From: Pichia kudriavzevii
Lineage: Eukaryota; Ascomycota; Pichiomycetes; Pichiales; Pichiaceae
Reading direction: 5' to 3'
Length of the DNA: 64,000 bases
Assembly (NCBI RefSeq): GCF_003054445.1
Contig: NC_042507.1
Location: 744,001-808,000, forward strand
Shown here: positions 1 through 10,640 of the stretch, one piece after another
Layout: each line of letters opens with the position of its first letter
Position numbering within the stretch: position 1 is the first letter of the stretch
The notes under the pieces: model-generated
The model's database searches: none
Told to the model about the DNA's origin: nothing
Seen by the model: the letters and a program-made list of their open reading frames with translations, nothing else
Position numbers and translations under genes: made by a program

Positions 1-313
1 ATTAAAGGATTTTGTATCACAACCAGTGAAAGTGCTGACAATCGATGGGCACTTGGTTATGGGGAACTTAGAGGGATATGATCAAAACACAAATGTTGTA
101 TTGACTAATGCTATTGAACGTGTATTCTCTCCTAATCAGATTATAAAGCCAAAACCTTCGAAAGGAGTCATAATACGAGGTGATGACATAATTTCAGTGG
201 GTACCTTTGACAATGAAGAAGAAAGTCAAGTGGATTATAGTAGAGTATTTGCAGATAAAATTAACGACTCGAAAAATTGCTCCTTAACCCCAAAATCGGT
301 GACAAGAAAGTAA
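1..313 (+). CDS. LSM8: LSM8, U6 snRNA-associated Sm-like protein (5' end outside window)
   Basis: This is the C-terminal part of an Sm-fold protein. The reading frame is open from base 2, so the true start lies left of the window; the in-frame GTG at 26 is not a start. The visible protein opens with LKDFVSQPV and contains the Sm1 block (IDGHLVMGNLEGYDQNTN) and the Sm2 block (VIIRGDDIISVG). In the family, Lsm8 makes the Lsm2-8 ring specific to the nucleus, which binds the U-rich 3' end of U6 snRNA for splicing. LSM8 and MDE1 are also near neighbours in S. cerevisiae (YJR022W and YJR024C), which supports both calls. The tail after the Sm fold is short and charged. The stop is TAA at 311-313, 113 bp from the convergent MDE1 stop. 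Confidence 0.85.
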   Translation, partial: LKDFVSQPVKVLTIDGHLVMGNLEGYDQNTNVVLTNAIERVFSPNQIIKPKPSKGVIIRGDDIISVGTFDNEEESQVDYSRVFADKINDSKNCSLTPKSVTRK

Positions 314-426
314 AGTCAATTCAAACCGTTAGGTTACTAGCTAAATAGAGCATTATGTACATTAGAAAGTTTTTAAGAGAAATATAAGTTTTCATTAACT
401 ATAAAAAAAGTGAGAAAAGTGCTTGT

Positions 427-1386
427 CTAATCAAGTTTGACAGTTGGAATACCCATTTGTTTCATCTTAACAGCTAATTCCAGTAGATAATCGATGGCTT
501 CATTGTAAATTTTGGCTTTCCATACCGTTTCACCCCAAACATATATGCCGTGTCTTCTGACTAATACGGCGGTTGCAGCTGGATACTCTGCAATTGCCTT
601 GCGTAAAGATGCTTCAAGATCCTCCTCCTTTTCGGTGTTTTCGATTATAGGAATCACCAATTTATCAGAATACCACATGTTCCCCTGTTCGACTATTTTC
701 GGCAACGCCTTTATTTGTTCAATAGATGAAATTTCGAATACTTTGTCGAACAACAAGGTGCACATAACTGCATTTTGGGAATGAGTATGAATACATGCGC
801 CAGCATTTCTCATGGTGTATGCAGCCATAAATAGCGGTGTACATGCGGATGGCTTGTAATGCAATGGTTTTCTGAGATACTTTTGAGTTTCGAGAGACAT
901 GACAAAAATATCTAATGGTTGGATGCGTTCCTTCTGTACCCCACTTGGTGCTAGATAAACATAATCATTGTCTCTGATCGTGATTCCGCCACCAGTGCCG
1001 GTGACCCAACCATTATTGTAAAATATTCTACAAAACTCGCAAATCAAATTTGCCGGATGATCAGGATGTTTGGATAATACCAAGGCATCGGTATCCTGTA
1101 TAACTTCATCTTCATTTGCTTCAGAGCTTCCCCTGCAACACAATTTAACCTCAGAATTCAATGAAGTTGATGATGATGATGACCCTGTTGTTTCCGCCAT
1201 TAGTGGCTTTGATGCCATTGTAGACTCTGTTTTACAGCAGGACTTTCCAGAAGATTTTGGTTCAGCTTTACAACATGAATCGGACTTTGACTTTTTCGAA
1301 CTGCAACTACATCCCTTTTTTGGTGATGCAACTCTTAATGGAGGAGCAGGTGAAGTATTTGAAAAGATCGACTTGAGGTTGACCAT
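427..1386 (-). CDS. MDE1: MDE1, methylthioribulose-1-phosphate dehydratase with Cys-rich N-terminal extension
   Basis: This class II aldolase/adducin-fold enzyme dehydrates 5-methylthioribulose-1-phosphate in the methionine salvage pathway in the cytosol. The catalytic domain starts near residue 107 ([21 protein letters not shown]) and includes the GTGGGI loop, the APSGVQKE block and the metal-binding HTH motif, as expected for a zinc enzyme. The protein is 319 aa, while the S. cerevisiae enzyme is about 244 aa. The excess is a N-terminal segment of about 105 residues rich in Ser and Lys, with Cys pairs (CSC, CC, CC, CC). An in-frame ATG at residue 57 could also serve as start, leaving only the last Cys pair. 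The first ATG is used here because the frame is open from it. Synteny with LSM8 supports the identity. Confidence 0.88.
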   Translation of the reverse strand: MVNLKSIFSNTSPAPPLRVASPKKGCSCSSKKSKSDSCCKAEPKSSGKSCCKTESTMASKPLMAETTGSSSSSTSLNSEVKLCCRGSSEANEDEVIQDTDALVLSKHPDHPANLICEFCRIFYNNGWVTGTGGGITIRDNDYVYLAPSGVQKERIQPLDIFVMSLETQKYLRKPLHYKPSACTPLFMAAYTMRNAGACIHTHSQNAVMCTLLFDKVFEISSIEQIKALPKIVEQGNMWYSDKLVIPIIENTEKEEDLEASLRKAIAEYPAATAVLVRRHGIYVWGETVWKAKIYNEAIDYLLELAVKMKQMGIPTVKLD

Positions 1387-3978
1387 TGTGAGACGGTTTA
1401 GTACAGAGCCAGCTGGAACTTTTAAAAAGATACAGTTATGTCCATTAGTCTCCGGGGTTATTCTTCTTGTTCAGAAAAGCAGTTGGCGCCACATATATCC
1501 ACAGGGAAAAAAAAAATACAAATCTCGGTATGTCTGCCCTCACTCCTTTTTAAGTTGGCCCCATCTCTGCGCTTAGTTGAGACATACCAGTCAGAGAGTA
1601 TCTTGCCATTATGCTATCGCTCCTTTTATACTCATAATTAGTGTGACAAGGTCATACAAACTGCCTACCATTGTATATGAACTTTAAAATGCATGTGGAC
1701 TGATTCTGTTTTCTCTTTGTAATAGTAGATCCAACCTTTCAATAATCTCATTCAGTTACACATTTACATGTCTATTTGGAATAAATAAAGTGAAAAAAGG
1801 GTTTCTCTGCTTTATGTCTCTATATAAGAAGATTTCTATGCTGTTCCTTCTATAACAAGCCTCGGTTGAAACACTACTATTTGAAGATAAAAATATTCAG
1901 AGGAGTGACAATAAATAGTTCTTCAGTAACGAAAGGTTGATCCTCAAACAGACAAACTTAACTGGTGAAATAGTTGCATGCACACTGGAAACATAAAAAG
2001 AGAAAGGCATTTTTGACACAGTGAAAAGCTTCAACACAAACCAGATCTTTTTACTGAGTATAAGTGATACTCCTACCTTATAAAGGAGTATACTGTGCCC
2101 TTCGTGCTGTAGAAATCTTTCTACAGAGTTGAGAACCATTCTATCAATTCTTTCTCGTTTGATATTGACAACTGTTGAGCTATCGAATATTAGTCTAACA
2201 TAATAAGTCCGGGCTACCCATTCCGTTTTGCTGTTTATAATTCCCCTTTGGGTTTTTCAAAAAATTGGCCTATCCAATTTCAGCATGTCTCTGGCAAGAA
2301 CAACAGAACATTTTTCTTTATAAGTTTAGTTTTGGGTACCGAATGCCAAGAATTTCAAAGTTGTAGTTTGAATGTACCTCATATAATTGTTATTTACAAG
2401 TTTAAGCTGCGTCATTCGCCTGTTTGCAGCATGGTCATCTATAAATTCACTCATTCACTATTAATTGGGTTGATCTGGCTATGCAAGAATGTCTCATCTT
2501 TTTTATACATCTCAGCATTGACTTATAGCAAGGAACTTGTATAGGATAAATTAAAATCTCTTGAAAAGTGCTAACATCATTTATGAATCATCATTATACG
2601 AAAATTATTCCCGGTCGTCAATCTACTTAGGACACAAAATCGTATGAATTGCATTCCATGTATTAGTTGGTTTTTAGTATATTGCCACCCTGTAAAGCCA
2701 CTCTCCCAAATTGAAATGAACATTCAACTAAGTATTTTTCTAAGAACCTTATTTGTCAACATTCGTTCTCCTGTCCTCTTAAACTGAACGCACTCACGAT
2801 CTCCATAACAAAGTTTTGCGCCTCAAACTCATGCGATTAATACCTACTGCACCTCGACCAGCGGGTTCCACTTTGACATTAGCAGCTCTTAACGTCTGGC
2901 TAACTGTCGCTACCCTACCTTGTAACTCTCTTAGATCCTCACATTGTTTGTTCATCGTTAGTTACTTTTTAGTTCTTCTCTATCACTGTGAACCCCAACT
3001 AATTGGTTAATAGGCTTTACTAAGTTTAACAGATCCACAGCAATATAAGTAATGATACCTTTGATAGTGGCCCAAACATTATTATTATAATCTATTAATA
3101 TAATATAATTGGAAGATTTAACCTTGAGCAAACAAAAAATCACTTCTGAGAGATGTATTTGAAACTTCAAAGACGAATACAGTAAATGCAGGAAATGAAA
3201 CATGGGGTGATTTTGAATGAAGTTTGGAAATGATTTCTTTGATTCTGATTGAATCGAGGAAACGCCAATTATTTAATTTGGAGGATTCGATGCACCTTTT
3301 GAGGTATTTAATGAATCTTATTTCTTAATGTTCTTCTGATCTAGTCTTATTTAAGAATTCATCATAAGTCGTTTTGATGATATAAAAAAGTTCTATGGGT
3401 ATTTACAAAACGGAATAGTAAGTTCTAGGATGAACATACCGTAACTGGATGTATTGATACACATGCTGCAATATGTTTTTGCTAAGTGCGGATGAACTTT
3501 AAATGAATGAACATACTGTGTTTTTTTTCTAGATCAGTTTTCAGTCTCTGAATATTTTTCTAATTATTTGTAGAAGAATCCAAATAAACCTCCCATAAAA
3601 TAATTCAATTGAGTCCTTCTAAGTTGTGGAGTATATATCAACTTTTTCACCTCCCTGTCGACGACATCTCAAAAATACTTGGTTATGTTGCCTGAAGACG
3701 ATACCATTTTCACAGAAGGTAGTGGATTCTTAAAATAAGCTAAACCTGTAATAGTATGGGAATTAATTCTCACTCACTAACTTATTACAATCACTAACTC
3801 CATTCTTAATGTCGATATTGAAAGTTAAATGTTAATGTTTTTCAAGAAGAATGTACACAGAACACAATACAACAGCAGACTGAAGAATAGAAAATAGACC
3901 GGTAGCTATTATGATAGTATATGTAAACGAGAACTGAATGGACAAATAGGACAGAGCCCCGGATGAAAATATGAAAAA
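1387..3978. other. Gene-poor intergenic region with no convincing gene
   Basis: This 2.6-kb AT-rich stretch is unusually long for a yeast intergenic region. The first 300-400 bp must contain the MDE1 promoter. Short open frames occur but most lack an ATG start and have no recognisable motif. The one exception is the coding-like ORF at 2794-2955 on the minus strand, listed separately. I saw no snRNA, RNase P RNA, SRP RNA or tRNA signature, but structured RNAs with weak sequence conservation could be missed by eye. Confidence 0.6.
2794..2955 (-). other. Short coding-like ORF (53 codons), unknown origin
   Basis: An ATG-initiated minus-strand frame of 53 codons ends at TGA. It begins MNKQCEDLREL and continues with a charged, probably helical segment, then a Gly/Pro/Arg-containing part ending in LLWRS. 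Its amino-acid mix and local GC content look like protein-coding sequence, in contrast to the AT-rich noise around it. I do not recognise a family. It may be a remnant of a longer gene or element, or chance. There is no neighbouring gene to which it obviously belongs. Confidence 0.25.
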
Positions 3979-4050
3979 GGTTGTATAGTGTAGTGGTTAT
4001 CACTGTCGGTTTTGATCCGACCAACCCCGGTTCGAATCCGGGTACGACCT
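3979..4050 (+). tRNA. tRNA-Gln (anticodon TTG)
   Basis: The 72-nt sequence folds as a cloverleaf with a 7-bp acceptor stem (GGTTGTA with TACGACC, one G-T pair). The anticodon loop is TTTTGAT, giving anticodon TTG, which reads CAA. The A box (around TAGTGTAGTGG) and B box (GGTTCGAATCC) are intact. It closely resembles the S. cerevisiae tRNA-Gln(UUG) and is identical over 72 nt to the copy at 11710-11781. There is no intron. Confidence 0.96.
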
Positions 4051-5999
4051 ATATTTTTGGTTTAAGACTTTGTAGTCAACATCGGATCAAGTATAACTCT
4101 TTTTACAAAGTGGTAATGCCAACCTCAAAATTTCATAAGTTGGTATGGCTGTATCTTATTACCAGAGTATGCTCTCTTTTACGGAAATAAAATGTATATA
4201 CTACTAAAATATGTGGTGGTTCATTTATGTTATTTTTGAGCGATGACTATAGGGAACGCTAATACTAAGCCTATGCAACTTTGTCTTCCGTGGTAAAGCT
4301 CCATGAATTAATAAATATTGTAACTATCTGGAGGCTTAAATATTCGAAAAATGGAATAAGATTAAAGATATAAATTCCATTGTTTACCGGAATAAAATGG
4401 CCCTTCATTCATATCAGACTGTACGATCATGAATTGTATGTGAAGTATAAATTTTCTAAAAGTAGTGCTGTAGACTTTAAAGAAAGCAGTAATCAATGGC
4501 GCATAACAAAGGTCTATTTGACGTTAAATCCACATTGTGTAGTACAATCGTCAAGAACTTCTCGTAGGAGTTTTCACCTCGTTTTATTGCAAAATAGAAC
4601 AAATATAAGAAACGACTGTAAAAAGAATTTTCCGACTCATTTCTATCGTTTTAGGTATTGTTTAAAGCCTTAAGTAAACCGTTCGATATGTATATGTGCT
4701 TATTCTAAGGTCACCAAAATTTATTTATAATATAATGACTAGCCTAAGCATGTACAAATTTTATATCCTACACTAATGAGCTGTGTAGCCACGTTTACCG
4801 GAAAAACGCAATCAGATAGTTTTAGAAACTTCATGAGCTGTCAAAGATCCAATATTTGGAAGGATTGAGAAAAAGTTTATTAATTTACAGTTATTTTGAC
4901 AACCGATCTACAAGGACCCATTTCTTATCTTGTGCTGGTCTATGAATTAAGTATAGTTTAAAAAAAAAATTCTTTACTCTTGAAAGGTTTTCATGAAGGT
5001 TTAAATGAACGTCATTCAAAAAAACCTATTTGTTGCATGGAAACATAAACTATAGTCTGTGAGACCATATTTATATGACCTAGTGATGATCAAATTTGAT
5101 ATCTGATACTGTGTGTTTTATTTCTAAAAAATCTACATAGTTTCATCATTGCTGGAATTCACAACTATGATTTTAAAATAGCATTTCCAGACCGTCAAAT
5201 TGACTTTTAGTTCTTTAGCCCAGAAAGTGCATTGGCGTAATTAGTATTTCACCTAACTAAATCAAAGCACATACTTCTCATGAACAATCAATAGGAATCG
5301 GTAATCTGTGTATACATTTTAGCAAGATAAATTTGTTTTTGCGATAAGTAGTTAACATTTCAGCAGATTGGAACTAAAAACACCCTCACTGGTGGCAATT
5401 GCACTACACAGACCTAATTTGGCCAACTCTCTGGATTATTAAGCTATATTTCGTAACAGGTATAGTTAAGTTTACGTTTTCTGTTTTCTAGTGGTTAATT
5501 TAACTATGAATCTAGCGCAGTTAACACATACTTTCTCTAAAAATATCAGGTTATTTCCTTTGTTTTTGGTTTTTTATATGTATTGTTTTATGTATGTTCA
5601 GTTATTGAGCTTTCAACCCTTAAAATTTGAGATTAGTATCTAAAATAGAATTAATACATGTAAATATTTGTTATTGCTATTATAAGGAGCATGAATTATC
5701 GGTCATGTGTGGTATGATTAGTTATCATTACAACAATCCAAAATATCAAAATATATAAATTTTGCTTAATTATAAGACTCTGGAGGTATTTCTTGTTAGG
5801 CCTGATTAGCCTCATTGAAATTGCTTTTTACCGAATTAACTTAACATTTATATTATGGAACTTAGGTCTTTTGGTTGGATTAATATATTTTTTGGTCACT
5901 ATTAAAACTTAAATCCCACGTTAGTAAACGCACATATTGATATAATACAATAAGACAAGTAAGTAACCTATAGTTTTAGCTAAATAAGAAAATTTAGTA
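4051..5999. other. Gene-poor intergenic region, nothing recognised
   Basis: About 1.9 kb of AT-rich DNA between the first tRNA-Gln gene and the possible solo LTR. The longest open frame (about 4380-4673, plus strand) begins with TTG rather than ATG and shows no family motif, so it is not called. No RNA gene or tandem repeat was recognised. Confidence 0.6.
4054..4058 (+). terminator. RNA polymerase III terminator of tRNA-Gln copy 1
   Basis: A run of five T residues begins four bases after the mature tRNA end, the usual pol III stop signal. Confidence 0.7.
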
Positions 6000-6624
6000 T
6001 GTTAAATCCCGTGGAACGGATTTTTCCGGTTGTGTTCCAAAAAAGTAAGTGCCAATAGATTGACGATAATATACTGATGTTAAGATTTCGATTTTAGAAT
6101 AGGGAAGTTAACAAGGGTTGGGCATCCGGAGTAGGAAGCAAAGAGAGTTAGTCCCGTCGAACATGTAGAGCATAGGCATAGAGAAGCCGTCGGAGACACT
6201 GTCATTCGCATAAATTAACTATTATTTATCAACTTGCTATGACAAGACTGGTACAGTAAAAAGAAAGTCCTAGAACGTAGTAAGCTTGTACAGGAGTCTG
6301 CTCTACCAAAAAGGGTAGCAACTGAGGGTAATTCTAGGTTGCGGGCGTGAAGTATATAAGACAGACAATATCCTGTTATATAGAATTGATATAGCTGATA
6401 TAGCTCCTAATCGGGAGTGAAAGCAGCAGAAGGAGAAAGAGAGAAATCTATTACTACTTCTACTACGACTAACTTCCACCACGCTCATTGTCTACTCGTG
6501 CGATTATACACCTATTATGTACTTACTAATAAGTGTATCACAATTATTATTATTGTTATATACAATATCATCGCTATTGATAAGATTAGTGATTATTCTT
6601 GAAAAAAATTCAATTGTCAAAACA
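6000..6624. repeat. Possible old solo LTR (copia-like), boundaries uncertain
   Basis: The stretch begins TGTTAAATCCC and ends near GTCAAAACA, so it has TGTT...AACA termini like many yeast LTRs. It contains a TATATAAG box at 6353-6360 followed by a transcript-like, T/C-rich tract and A/T-rich terminator-like sequence. No internal coding region is attached and no matching flanking duplication was seen. The call rests on layout alone and both ends are tentative. It would represent an old, degraded copy. Confidence 0.25.
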
Positions 6625-6676
6625 TTTTAAGTTAAGATAAGATTGTGATATGTTACTACAAGCGCGTTTCATCTCG

Positions 6677-6936
6677 TGAAAGTGTTGCTGGTGGTGCGTA
6701 CTTTAGAATCTGATTATTGCTTCTTTATATCTTGTATATTTTTATACGTTAATTCTCTGAGAACATATATGGAATGTCCTCTGTTTAAATAGTAATTCTT
6801 TAATTTAAAAAATAGCATTTTGAGGGATTTAATTATCTTCTAGAACTTTTGTTTAACCTTCTACAATCTTCTTCAACCTTCTATATGATTACCCGATGAG
6901 GAAATAGAGAGATAGTCCTTTGTCTGATCTCTTACA
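6677..6936 (-). repeat. 3' LTR of the Ty3/gypsy-type element
   Basis: This 260-bp terminal repeat is about 98-99% identical to the copy at 11440-11698. Read on the plus strand it runs from TGAAAGTGTTGC to GATCTCTTACA. The Pol stop codon abuts it directly. Confidence 0.95.
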
Positions 6937-9900
6937 TTACTCCGCCGCTTTAGAAACTTCGTCCCGAAGTTTATTGTCCTTATCAATTGCTTTTGCATTA
7001 TCCCATAAAGTTCTCTGTAAATCTTCTGGGATCTCTAAAAATAATGAAAATGGGATGCTTGAACTATGACAAGGGTCACAATCTTTCCAGTAGACATCCA
7101 ATGTATCGTTTGTTTCGTCGATACCAGCTATACCGATAATCTCGGTCAGTCTACTTCTTGCTTCAGCTATTGTTCTTGGGGGTACCTTGGGAAACTGTTT
7201 ATCCGTTTGTAAGAATCTTCTAAGCCATCTGACATTGATTACTCTATCCTTTTTATTCGTTTTCGGTAAATCAACTTCGTAAGCGTTGTCTGATATCTTT
7301 TTGACAACCTTGTAGGGTCCGTAGTATACCGGTTGTATTTTGTAATACAATCTATCACTACCATATGCATCTTTGTGTAATAGTATCCAATCTCCAACTT
7401 CAAATGTTTCGTACACTCTCGACTTATTATGCTGTGTTTCCTGACTTCTTTGCGCTTCAATCATGTTTTCTTTCACATTTTCCATGATGACTTTCATTTC
7501 TAATGCGAATTCTTCAGCTTTATTGCTGTACCTTCTACTTGAAACACGACTGCTAGAAATAAACATTGGCGAGTCTGGTAAGTAACCATAGCAAACTTCA
7601 AATGGTGATGAACCTATCGAGACTTGATGGGAACTATTGTAGGCAAATTCGGCCATTGACAACCATTTGTCCCAACTGTAGAGATCGTTACTCGCATAAT
7701 TTCTTAGTAACTGGTTTAAGATTCTGTTCGTTCTTTCTGTTTGACCATCGGTTTGAGGATGATTAGTGGTCGAGAAAAGTAAGGATGTACCAAATATCTT
7801 GTACACCGTAAACCAAAATTTATTCATGAACCTTATATCTTTATCCGAAACCATTCTTTTTGGAATCCCATGTAATTTAAAACAATTATCTACCATCAAT
7901 TTTGCACATTGCTCTGCGGTTGCAGTTTTCCTAGTGGGGATGAAATGTGCCATCTTCGTGAATCTATCCACCACTACCAAAATCATATCGTGTCCATTTT
8001 TGCATCTGGGAACACCTGTGACAAAATCCAAACTGATGTCTGTCCATCTTCCTTCAGGAATTGGAAGAGGGGAAAATAATCCTCTTTGACCAGTTGTCTC
8101 GGGTTTGGTTTTCTGGCAAACCGTACATCTTTGACAATATCTCTTCACGCTTTTTAGCATATTTGGCCAGTAGAACATAGGGTGAAGTCTCATGTATGTT
8201 TTGAAATACCCGAAATGACCAGCAGAGTTACCGTCATGAGCGTTACCAATAATTTCCTGAACCAACTTAGACTTAGGGGAGACTACTATTCTTCGATCAT
8301 TTCCTCCTTTAACCACTGAGAAATATAGTAAATTATCCTCAATTGAATAATGTTTGATGTGGTTATGGATTGACTTCGGGATCGGCAAATTCTCTTTCAA
8401 TATGTCGTATATCTCCTTAATTTCATTGTCTTCATCGTACGACTTAATGATCCGTTCTAGCAGTTCCTGATTTGGTGTTAACACCGATTCTATTGTGTTG
8501 ATACCAACTTCTTTCTCCTCGTAGGGGTACCTAGACAAAGCGTCTGCTACTGAATTAGTAGGACCTTTCACGTACTGAATGGTGAAATCGTAATCAGCTA
8601 AATAATCCAACCATCTGGCCACTCTATGGCTATCTATTGCATTCTGTCGCTTTAAATAGACCAACGATCTGTGATCTGTTTTCAATACAAAGTGCCGATT
8701 TAATAAATAGTAACGCCAGTTCTTTAATGCTTCGACAACAGCGAGAAATTCACGGTCATATATTGAATAATTTAATTCTGAACCTATTAATTTCCTGGAG
8801 CCATAGGCTATTACACCACGTAATTTTCCATCTGAATCAAGCTGTTCTAACACGTAACCTAACGCAGTACCACAAGCATCTGTGTGCACCACAAATGTAT
8901 AACCATCTTCCCAAATAGGATGTACTAAAATTGGGGCATTAATCAACTTTCCTTTCAGCTCTTCGAATGCTTTATCTTGAGGTTCTTTCCAAACACATTT
9001 CTTATTTGCGAATTCCATTATAGGAGATGCAATCTTAGAATAATCTTTGATAAATCTTCGATAATAACCAGCTAATCCTAGGAATGATTGAGCGTCTTTG
9101 GCGTTTTTCGGAATTGGCCAACTCTTGATTTTGTCTATCTTAGCAGGGTCAGTCTGGATACCTCTGCTTGAAATGAGATGTCCTAAGAAACCTAAGGTTT
9201 TGAAGTAAAATGAGCATTTCTTTTTCTTCGCAATCAGCTTATTTCTCCTGAGCAATTCCAATATTTTTTCAATGTGACTGTAGTGTTCTTCGACAGTCTT
9301 TGAGTAAATTATAATATCATCCAGGTACACCTGAACAAATTGGTTCAAATAAGGTGCTAGAATCCTATTCATCATTCTTTGGAAAGTACTAGGGGCGTTG
9401 GTTAAACCGAAAGGCATCACAACCCACTCGTAGTGACCGTAATCTGTGGAAAAGGCTGTTTTTTCCATATCATTTTCTGCGATTCTGACCTGAAAGTACC
9501 CTGACATCAAATCCAACTTGGAAAATACTGAAGCTCCTCCAAAACATGTGATTAATTCATCGATTCGTGGTATTGGGAACTTGTCTTTTACCGTATTGTT
9601 GTTTAATAACCTATAATCGACACACATTCTCATACTACCATCTTTCTTCTTGACAAATAATACAGGACTATTGAAAGGACTGGAGCTAGGCTTGATAAAA
9701 CCTTGTTTTAGCAGTTCATCAACTTGTTTATTCAGCTCTTGTTTCTCTGAATAACTTAATTTGTACTGGCGTCTGTATGTACTCTTGGTAGGTTCAATGA
9801 GTATAATTCTGTGAGTCAAATCCCTTTGGGGAGGTAAACTGGTGGGTTGGTCATTGGTCACCACATCTCTAAATTCTTCATGAATTTTCTTCCTAATTCC

Positions 9901-10626
9901 AACAACACCACCGTAAGGTTCTTCTAAAACATTATTGTTTTCTTTTTCTTCAACTGACTGCACAAACAGTAATAATGGATAATTATCAACATTCTTTAAA
10001 TTTCTTCTAACTGCACGCATGGAGTTAATACCTATAAGTTCATTTTCTTGTGTTTCTTCTAAGTCGTTTTCGTCGCTTGACTCTATTTGTTCTTCGATAT
10101 CTGGGATTTCAGGAGTTTCCGTTTCCTTTTCGATATTTTCCCAGTCAACTTTATTTCCATGATCTTTAACAAATGGGAAACCTAATATCATTTTATGGTT
10201 GATATTCTCTAAGACTAAGAATCTAATATTCTCATTTTGCCATTCGTCTCTTAGCTTAAATTGTAATTCTAAGGTTAATTCTCCTTTAACGCTGATCGTT
10301 TTCTTATTAGCGGCGACAACATCTTCAAATTCTGTAGGCTCTAAATAATTTTCTAATTGATGTGATTTAACGAATTCGTAATCCAAAAAGTTTCTTGACG
10401 CACCGCTGTCAACTAAAGCAACACATTCCTTAAATAATTCATTTTTAACTTTCAAAAGCGGAAGTTCTTTCCTATCCATGTAAACGTTCGAAACACTTAA
10501 ATTTTCTATATCCTTGTTATCTAGTATATACTTGTCAAACTTAGTAGAGTGTTGAATCTCGTTCTTTAATTGCAGATTTGCATTTTCTATTGTAGGTGGG
10601 TTTATAGCAATATCGGAACCAACCAC
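6937..10626 (-). CDS. Pol polyprotein of Ty3/gypsy-type retrotransposon
   Basis: This 1229-residue frame encodes the enzymes of the element. In order it contains an aspartic protease (LVDSGASRNF, near residue 72), reverse transcriptase with the YLDD active site (near residue 433), RNase H (HTDACGTALG region), the integrase zinc-binding HHCC segment and the DDE integrase core, and a C-terminal chromo-like segment (VYWKDCDPCHSSSIPF). It ends next to the 3' LTR. The first codon of the interval is GTG, and the frame remains open upstream into the end of gag, in the -1 frame relative to gag. It is therefore most likely made as a Gag-Pol fusion by programmed frameshifting, which this family is known to use. 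The frame looks whole. Confidence 0.93.
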   Translation of the reverse strand: MVGSDIAINPPTIENANLQLKNEIQHSTKFDKYILDNKDIENLSVSNVYMDRKELPLLKVKNELFKECVALVDSGASRNFLDYEFVKSHQLENYLEPTEFEDVVAANKKTISVKGELTLELQFKLRDEWQNENIRFLVLENINHKMILGFPFVKDHGNKVDWENIEKETETPEIPDIEEQIESSDENDLEETQENELIGINSMRAVRRNLKNVDNYPLLLFVQSVEEKENNNVLEEPYGGVVGIRKKIHEEFRDVVTNDQPTSLPPQRDLTHRIILIEPTKSTYRRQYKLSYSEKQELNKQVDELLKQGFIKPSSSPFNSPVLFVKKKDGSMRMCVDYRLLNNNTVKDKFPIPRIDELITCFGGASVFSKLDLMSGYFQVRIAENDMEKTAFSTDYGHYEWVVMPFGLTNAPSTFQRMMNRILAPYLNQFVQVYLDDIIIYSKTVEEHYSHIEKILELLRRNKLIAKKKKCSFYFKTLGFLGHLISSRGIQTDPAKIDKIKSWPIPKNAKDAQSFLGLAGYYRRFIKDYSKIASPIMEFANKKCVWKEPQDKAFEELKGKLINAPILVHPIWEDGYTFVVHTDACGTALGYVLEQLDSDGKLRGVIAYGSRKLIGSELNYSIYDREFLAVVEALKNWRYYLLNRHFVLKTDHRSLVYLKRQNAIDSHRVARWLDYLADYDFTIQYVKGPTNSVADALSRYPYEEKEVGINTIESVLTPNQELLERIIKSYDEDNEIKEIYDILKENLPIPKSIHNHIKHYSIEDNLLYFSVVKGGNDRRIVVSPKSKLVQEIIGNAHDGNSAGHFGYFKTYMRLHPMFYWPNMLKSVKRYCQRCTVCQKTKPETTGQRGLFSPLPIPEGRWTDISLDFVTGVPRCKNGHDMILVVVDRFTKMAHFIPTRKTATAEQCAKLMVDNCFKLHGIPKRMVSDKDIRFMNKFWFTVYKIFGTSLLFSTTNHPQTDGQTERTNRILNQLLRNYASNDLYSWDKWLSMAEFAYNSSHQVSIGSSPFEVCYGYLPDSPMFISSSRVSSRRYSNKAEEFALEMKVIMENVKENMIEAQRSQETQHNKSRVYETFEVGDWILLHKDAYGSDRLYYKIQPVYYGPYKVVKKISDNAYEVDLPKTNKKDRVINVRWLRRFLQTDKQFPKVPPRTIAEARSRLTEIIGIAGIDETNDTLDVYWKDCDPCHSSSIPFSLFLEIPEDLQRTLWDNAKAIDKDNKLRDEVSKAAE

Positions 10627-10640
10627 CTTTTGGTTCCTAA

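Noticed and set aside
2248-2544. Plus-strand open frame of about 98 codons in the gene-poor region
   Set aside because: It opens with TTG, not ATG, and has a low-complexity hydrophobic composition expected of AT-rich noise.
4380-4673. Plus-strand open frame of about 97 codons after tRNA-Gln copy 1
   Set aside because: It opens with TTG, shows no motif, and lies in AT-rich DNA without other coding signals.
1387-6676. Centromere
   Set aside because: No inverted repeats, point-centromere CDE motifs or other recognisable centromere signature were seen; gene-poor DNA alone is not enough.
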